From Deltaproteobacteria bacterium (GTDB lineage Bacteria > Desulfobacterota > WTBG01 > JAGOGO01), in NCBI GenBank assembly GCA_017996625.1, contig JAGOGO010000015.1, positions 1 through 33,763 of the forward strand: 33,763 bases of DNA, written 5' to 3'. This document shows, piece after piece, positions 31,457-33,763 of the stretch (its first letter is position 1; each line of letters starts with the position of its first letter). A program made the translations under genes and the position numbers. The notes under the pieces are model-generated. The model ran no database searches and was not told the origin of the DNA. It was given only the letters and a program-made list of their open reading frames with translations.

Positions 31457-31972
31457 TTACCCGTACTGCTGAGGAGATGAAAAGAAGCGCGGGTCACTTT
31501 TGTATTCGTCAAGTTTCAGCTCCAGGAGCAGAGCATGTTCACCTGTGTCCTGATAATATCCTTTCCGAATTCCAACCTGCCGAAATCCGACTCTTGTATA
31601 GAGGCGCTGTGCTGCATAGTTTCGTTCACGCACTTCCAACATGGCTTTGTACAGGTTTCGTTGTACGCCATAGTGCAGAGCAACGGCTAGAAGCGTCGAG
31701 GCCACTCCCTGGCGCCGGCAACTGCTTCTCACCGCCAGATTGAGAATATGCAGTTCATCCACGACCTCCCAGAAGCAAATATAGCCCTTCACCGAATCGT
31801 AGTGCTCTTCATCATTCTTGAGGAGCAGAATTTTGCTTCGGGGGTTGGAGAGCTCCTGCAAAAACATGGCGTGCGTCCAAGGGGTAGGAAAGGAATAATT
31901 TTCTATTTCCAGCAGCGCCCCAATATCTTCTTTGTGCATTCGAACGATACGGCAATGCCTTTGTTTATCCAT
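31457..31972 (-). CDS. rimI: Ribosomal-protein-alanine N-acetyltransferase RimI-like (GNAT)
   Basis: 171 aa GNAT protein. MHKEDIGALLEIENYSFPTP is the RimI-type opening and PWTHAMFLQEL the next helix. The acetyl-CoA pyrophosphate loop is SSCRRQGVAS (R/QxxGxG/A). EVRERNYAAQRLYTRVGF is the family's late signature. RimI acetylates the N-terminus of bS18, and relatives act more widely. The ATG at 31972 overlaps the EIIA stop (ATGGATAA), so translation is probably coupled; the longer frame to 32080 is only the EIIA antiframe. It is flanked by PTS and pyr genes, not by tsaB as is common. Confidence 0.9.
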   Translation of the reverse strand: MDKQRHCRIVRMHKEDIGALLEIENYSFPTPWTHAMFLQELSNPRSKILLLKNDEEHYDSVKGYICFWEVVDELHILNLAVRSSCRRQGVASTLLAVALHYGVQRNLYKAMLEVRERNYAAQRLYTRVGFRQVGIRKGYYQDTGEHALLLELKLDEYKSDPRFFSSPQQYG

Positions 31973-32384
31973 CGCTCGGTTTCTTGCTGAGAATGTCGCT
32001 GGCGAGACAGATGTTCTTCTGGCCGATCGACTGCAGGTGCTGAGCGAATTCAGCAATGGTTTTGCCTTCGCTCCTGCCATCCAGGGCTTCGATCAACATC
32101 GGCAAATTGAGGCCGGTCAGCACTTCCAAATGCCCTTCGTTGAGAAAGGGCATACTCATGTTACACGGAGTTCCGCCAAACATATCGGTAAGGATCAACA
32201 CACCATCCGGGCTGCTCACCTGCTTAATGGCATTCATGATATCTTCATTGATGCTGAGCACTTCTTCGTTGTAGTCGATACCGACGGCGATGATATTCTT
32301 TGGTGTTTTCCCCACGATGGCGGTTGCTGCTTCCACGAATTTCTCCCCAAGGCCGAAATGGGCAACAACAACGATTCCTATCAT
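31965..32384 (-). CDS. PTS mannose-family EIIA component
   Basis: 139 aa. IGIVVVAHFGLGEKF carries the phosphorylated His9. LILTDMFGGTPCN is the conserved EIIA-Man loop, with VLTGLNLPMLIEAL next. The protein takes phosphate from HPr. In delta-proteobacteria such single EIIA-Man proteins sit after rapZ in a regulatory PTS that often lacks sugar permeases; no EIIB/C/D is in the window, so a regulatory role is likely here too. GGGAG lies 7 bases before the ATG. It is 108 bases downstream of rapZ and overlaps rimI by 8 bases. Confidence 0.93.
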   Translation of the reverse strand: MIGIVVVAHFGLGEKFVEAATAIVGKTPKNIIAVGIDYNEEVLSINEDIMNAIKQVSSPDGVLILTDMFGGTPCNMSMPFLNEGHLEVLTGLNLPMLIEALDGRSEGKTIAEFAQHLQSIGQKNICLASDILSKKPSDG

Positions 32385-32463
32385 AGATAATCTCCCAGGT
32401 TAGCGGTTAACCTCGATGATCTCGTAAGCATCAAAGATGACCCGGCAAAGCAAAGAACTCCAG

Positions 32464-32480
32464 TTCCGCCGCAGGCGGAA
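32464..32480. repeat. TTCCGCC-GCA-GGCGGAA stem-loop between rapZ and EIIA
   Basis: A perfect 7-bp stem with a 3-base loop, without a T-run. It could be an mRNA-stability or repeat element. Confidence 0.6.
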
Positions 32481-32492
32481 TTGATGATGCCG

Positions 32493-33365
32493 TTAACCTT
32501 TGTCCTCATCACGGTGCAGCACTCGAAGACTGTATGTCTTGTTAAAAAAGAATTCCCGAAGCGCATTAACAATGCTCACTGACCGGTGGCGTCCACCGGT
32601 ACACCCGATAGCGATTGTCAGGTTTGATTTTCCCTCTTTCTCATACAGGGGAAGCAGAAACTGCAGAAGATCTTTGAACTTCTGCAAGAACACCGCGGTT
32701 TGCTCTTTTTCAAGCACGAACGTCTTTATTTTGTCGTTATTACCGGTCAAAAACCGAAGTTCCTCGACAAAATAGGGATTGGGCAGAAATCGTACATCAA
32801 CCAGAAGATCCGCATCGTAGGGGATGCCGTAACGAAAACCGAAGGAAATCAGATTGACACTCATGCGAGGTTTGTCATGAGGCTGGTGAAATGTTGCATA
32901 GACCTCTTCTCTCAGATTATGAACCGTATAGCGTGAGGTATCGATGATAATGGCAGCGGTTTTCTTCAGTTCCGACAGCTGTTCCCGCTCCAGCCGGATA
33001 CCGTCGAGCAGCGATCCTTCGTCTGACAACGGGTGCTGCCTTCTGGTCTCACTGAAGCGTCGAACCAGGATCTCATCAGACGATTCAAGAAAAAGAATTT
33101 CCGGCTCGTAGCCCTCCAATCGTAACTGCTCAAAAATACGCGGGTACTCACGAAGGAATTCCCGTTCCCGGATATCCATTCCTATTGCAATGCGAGATAT
33201 CTTCTGCCAGGTAAACCCTTCGCAAAGCTGAATAAAGACCGGGAATAATACCGGAGGAAGGTTGTCAACACAATAGAATCCCAGGTCTTCGAGAACCTTC
33301 AGGGTAGTTGTTTTCCCTGAGCCGGAAAGACCGGTGACAATAACGATCCTGACGTTTTTTTCCAA
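32493..33365 (-). CDS. rapZ: RapZ/YvcJ-family nucleotide-binding protein
   Basis: 290 aa. The Walker A is GLSGSGKTT (residues 12-20) and the N-terminal kinase-like domain includes DLGFYCVDNLPP. The C-terminal domain holds ISFGFRYGIPYDADLLVDVR and the RapZ signature IGCTGGRHRSV. RapZ binds small RNAs and controls glucosamine-6-phosphate synthase in E. coli; in other groups it hydrolyses GTP/ATP and its target is less clear. The start is a TTG at 33365 with AGGTAGAG upstream; no ATG is available in frame before the Walker motif. It has its own promoter after a terminator that closes ptsN. Confidence 0.95.
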   Translation of the reverse strand: MEKNVRIVIVTGLSGSGKTTTLKVLEDLGFYCVDNLPPVLFPVFIQLCEGFTWQKISRIAIGMDIREREFLREYPRIFEQLRLEGYEPEILFLESSDEILVRRFSETRRQHPLSDEGSLLDGIRLEREQLSELKKTAAIIIDTSRYTVHNLREEVYATFHQPHDKPRMSVNLISFGFRYGIPYDADLLVDVRFLPNPYFVEELRFLTGNNDKIKTFVLEKEQTAVFLQKFKDLLQFLLPLYEKEGKSNLTIAIGCTGGRHRSVSIVNALREFFFNKTYSLRVLHRDEDKG

Positions 33366-33445
33366 GTCTCTACCTGTAATAACAGTTCTGGCTGAATCAA
33401 ACGCTGAAAAAGCGCCCCGTGTCTCGGTACGCAGCTGAAATTGTT

Positions 33446-33474
33446 ACTGTAACCTCTTTACTTACATAAATCAA
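33446..33474 (-). promoter_or_regulatory. Candidate promoter of rapZ
   Basis: On the minus strand, TTGATT (33469-33474), 17 bases, TACAGT (33446-33451), about 80 bases before the TTG start and just past the ptsN terminator. Confidence 0.5.
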
Positions 33475-33481
33475 TAAAAGA

Positions 33482-33514
33482 AAAAAGGGCTTGAGTACCA
33501 CTCAACCCCTTTTT
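33482..33514. terminator. Bidirectional-looking terminator between ptsN and rapZ
   Basis: Arms AAAAAGGG-x-TTGAGT and ACTCAA-x-CCCTTTTT pair with one C-C mismatch around ACC, and a T-rich tract follows on the minus strand (TTTTTTCTTTTATT). It would end the ptsN transcript about 125 bases after its stop. The remaining sequence up to 33639 holds only a small GGAATATTCC palindrome. Confidence 0.8.
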
Positions 33515-33639
33515 CTCTTCTCCGTTACACAATTTACTCCTGCGTTGGACGAACCGGTCGCGGGAATATTCCTGCCTATTGGCATAGCGGTATGGCCTCT
33601 GGATACGAGGCTTAATAATATCTCCCCCTCAGCACCCCG

Positions 33640-33763
33640 CTAGTATTTTTCATCCTCCTGAACAATAATCTGATACATCTCTTCAGCACTAGCAGCCTCC
33701 ATAAGACCCTTACGAAATGCTCCGTCTTTCAGTAGACGGGAAATGCGGGCGAGAGCCTTGAGG
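33640..33763 (-). CDS. ptsN: PTS EIIA-Ntr (PtsN), C-terminal fragment
   Basis: Only the last 40 codons are in the window. The peptide LKALARISRLLKDGAFRKGL then MEAASAEEMYQIIVQEDEKY matches the closing helices of the fructose/nitrogen-type EIIA family ('LK.LA.ISRLL.D...R..L..A.s.eE'). The active-site His is outside the window. Its place before rapZ and EIIA-Man fits the rpoN-hpf-ptsN-rapZ neighbourhood; hprK, often between ptsN and rapZ in this group, is absent here. Confidence 0.85.
   Translation of the reverse strand, partial: LKALARISRLLKDGAFRKGLMEAASAEEMYQIIVQEDEKY

Noticed and set aside
31973-32080. 36-residue N-terminal extension of RimI
   Set aside because: Lies inside EIIA in another frame; RimI proteins start at the chosen ATG.

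Overview
The window reads as a housekeeping segment of a Gram-negative chromosome. LPS-export permeases (LptF/LptG), a SLT-type lytic transglycosylase, an O-antigen-ligase-like protein and a lipoprotein M48 protease imply an outer membrane. The run ptsN / rapZ / mannose-type EIIA, the PP-loop tRNA-thiolase-like protein, DUF2065, NikR and four tRNAs without an encoded CCA fit a Desulfobacterota ('Deltaproteobacteria')-type genome best. That placement is inference; there is no rRNA or other marker that fixes it.

Layout. 1-1344 (minus): start of surE and a PP-loop/NFACT-like tRNA-modification protein. 1680-4471: a PNPOx-like flavoprotein, tRNA-Pro with its own promoter and terminator, a 33-bp tandem repeat, tRNA-Ala, three small unassigned genes and an entericidin-like lipoprotein missed by length-limited gene finding. 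4595-9939: a membrane metallophosphoesterase, a zinc alcohol dehydrogenase, a cysteine-synthase homologue divergent from nikR, and an MBL-fold lactonase-like hydrolase. 10159-13349 (plus): a histidine segment hisB-hisH-hisA-hisF behind a good sigma-70-like promoter. 13410-17348: M48 protease, DUF2065, lytic transglycosylase, O-antigen ligase/TPR. 17490-22093 (minus): lptF (with a fused helix-hairpin-helix domain), lptG, pgsA, tRNA-Gly, tRNA-Cys, terminator, amidohydrolase. 23171-26220: NUDIX, rpmB, bifunctional Rel. 26618-33763 (minus): ptsN, a terminator, then rapZ, EIIA, rimI, pyrK, pyrD, ispG, with proS behind a repeat-filled gap.

The genes cover envelope building (lptF, lptG, pgsA, ligase, transglycosylase, protease), amino-acid supply (his, cys), pyrimidine and isoprenoid synthesis (pyrDK, ispG), translation (tRNAs, rpmB, proS, tRNA thiolation, rimI) and global control (Rel, PTS-Ntr, RapZ, NikR). 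I see no transposase, integrase, phage gene, CRISPR array or recognisable defence system.

The unusual content is mostly between the genes. First, short-word low-complexity islands begin at, or within a few bases of, the stop codons of about ten genes on both strands, sometimes encoding the last residues. Second, REP-like palindromes occur, including two inverted doublets with almost the same spacing (75 and 76 bp). Third, there is a hairpin-bearing 33-bp tandem repeat. Among proteins, the LptF-HhH fusion is the most unexpected architecture.
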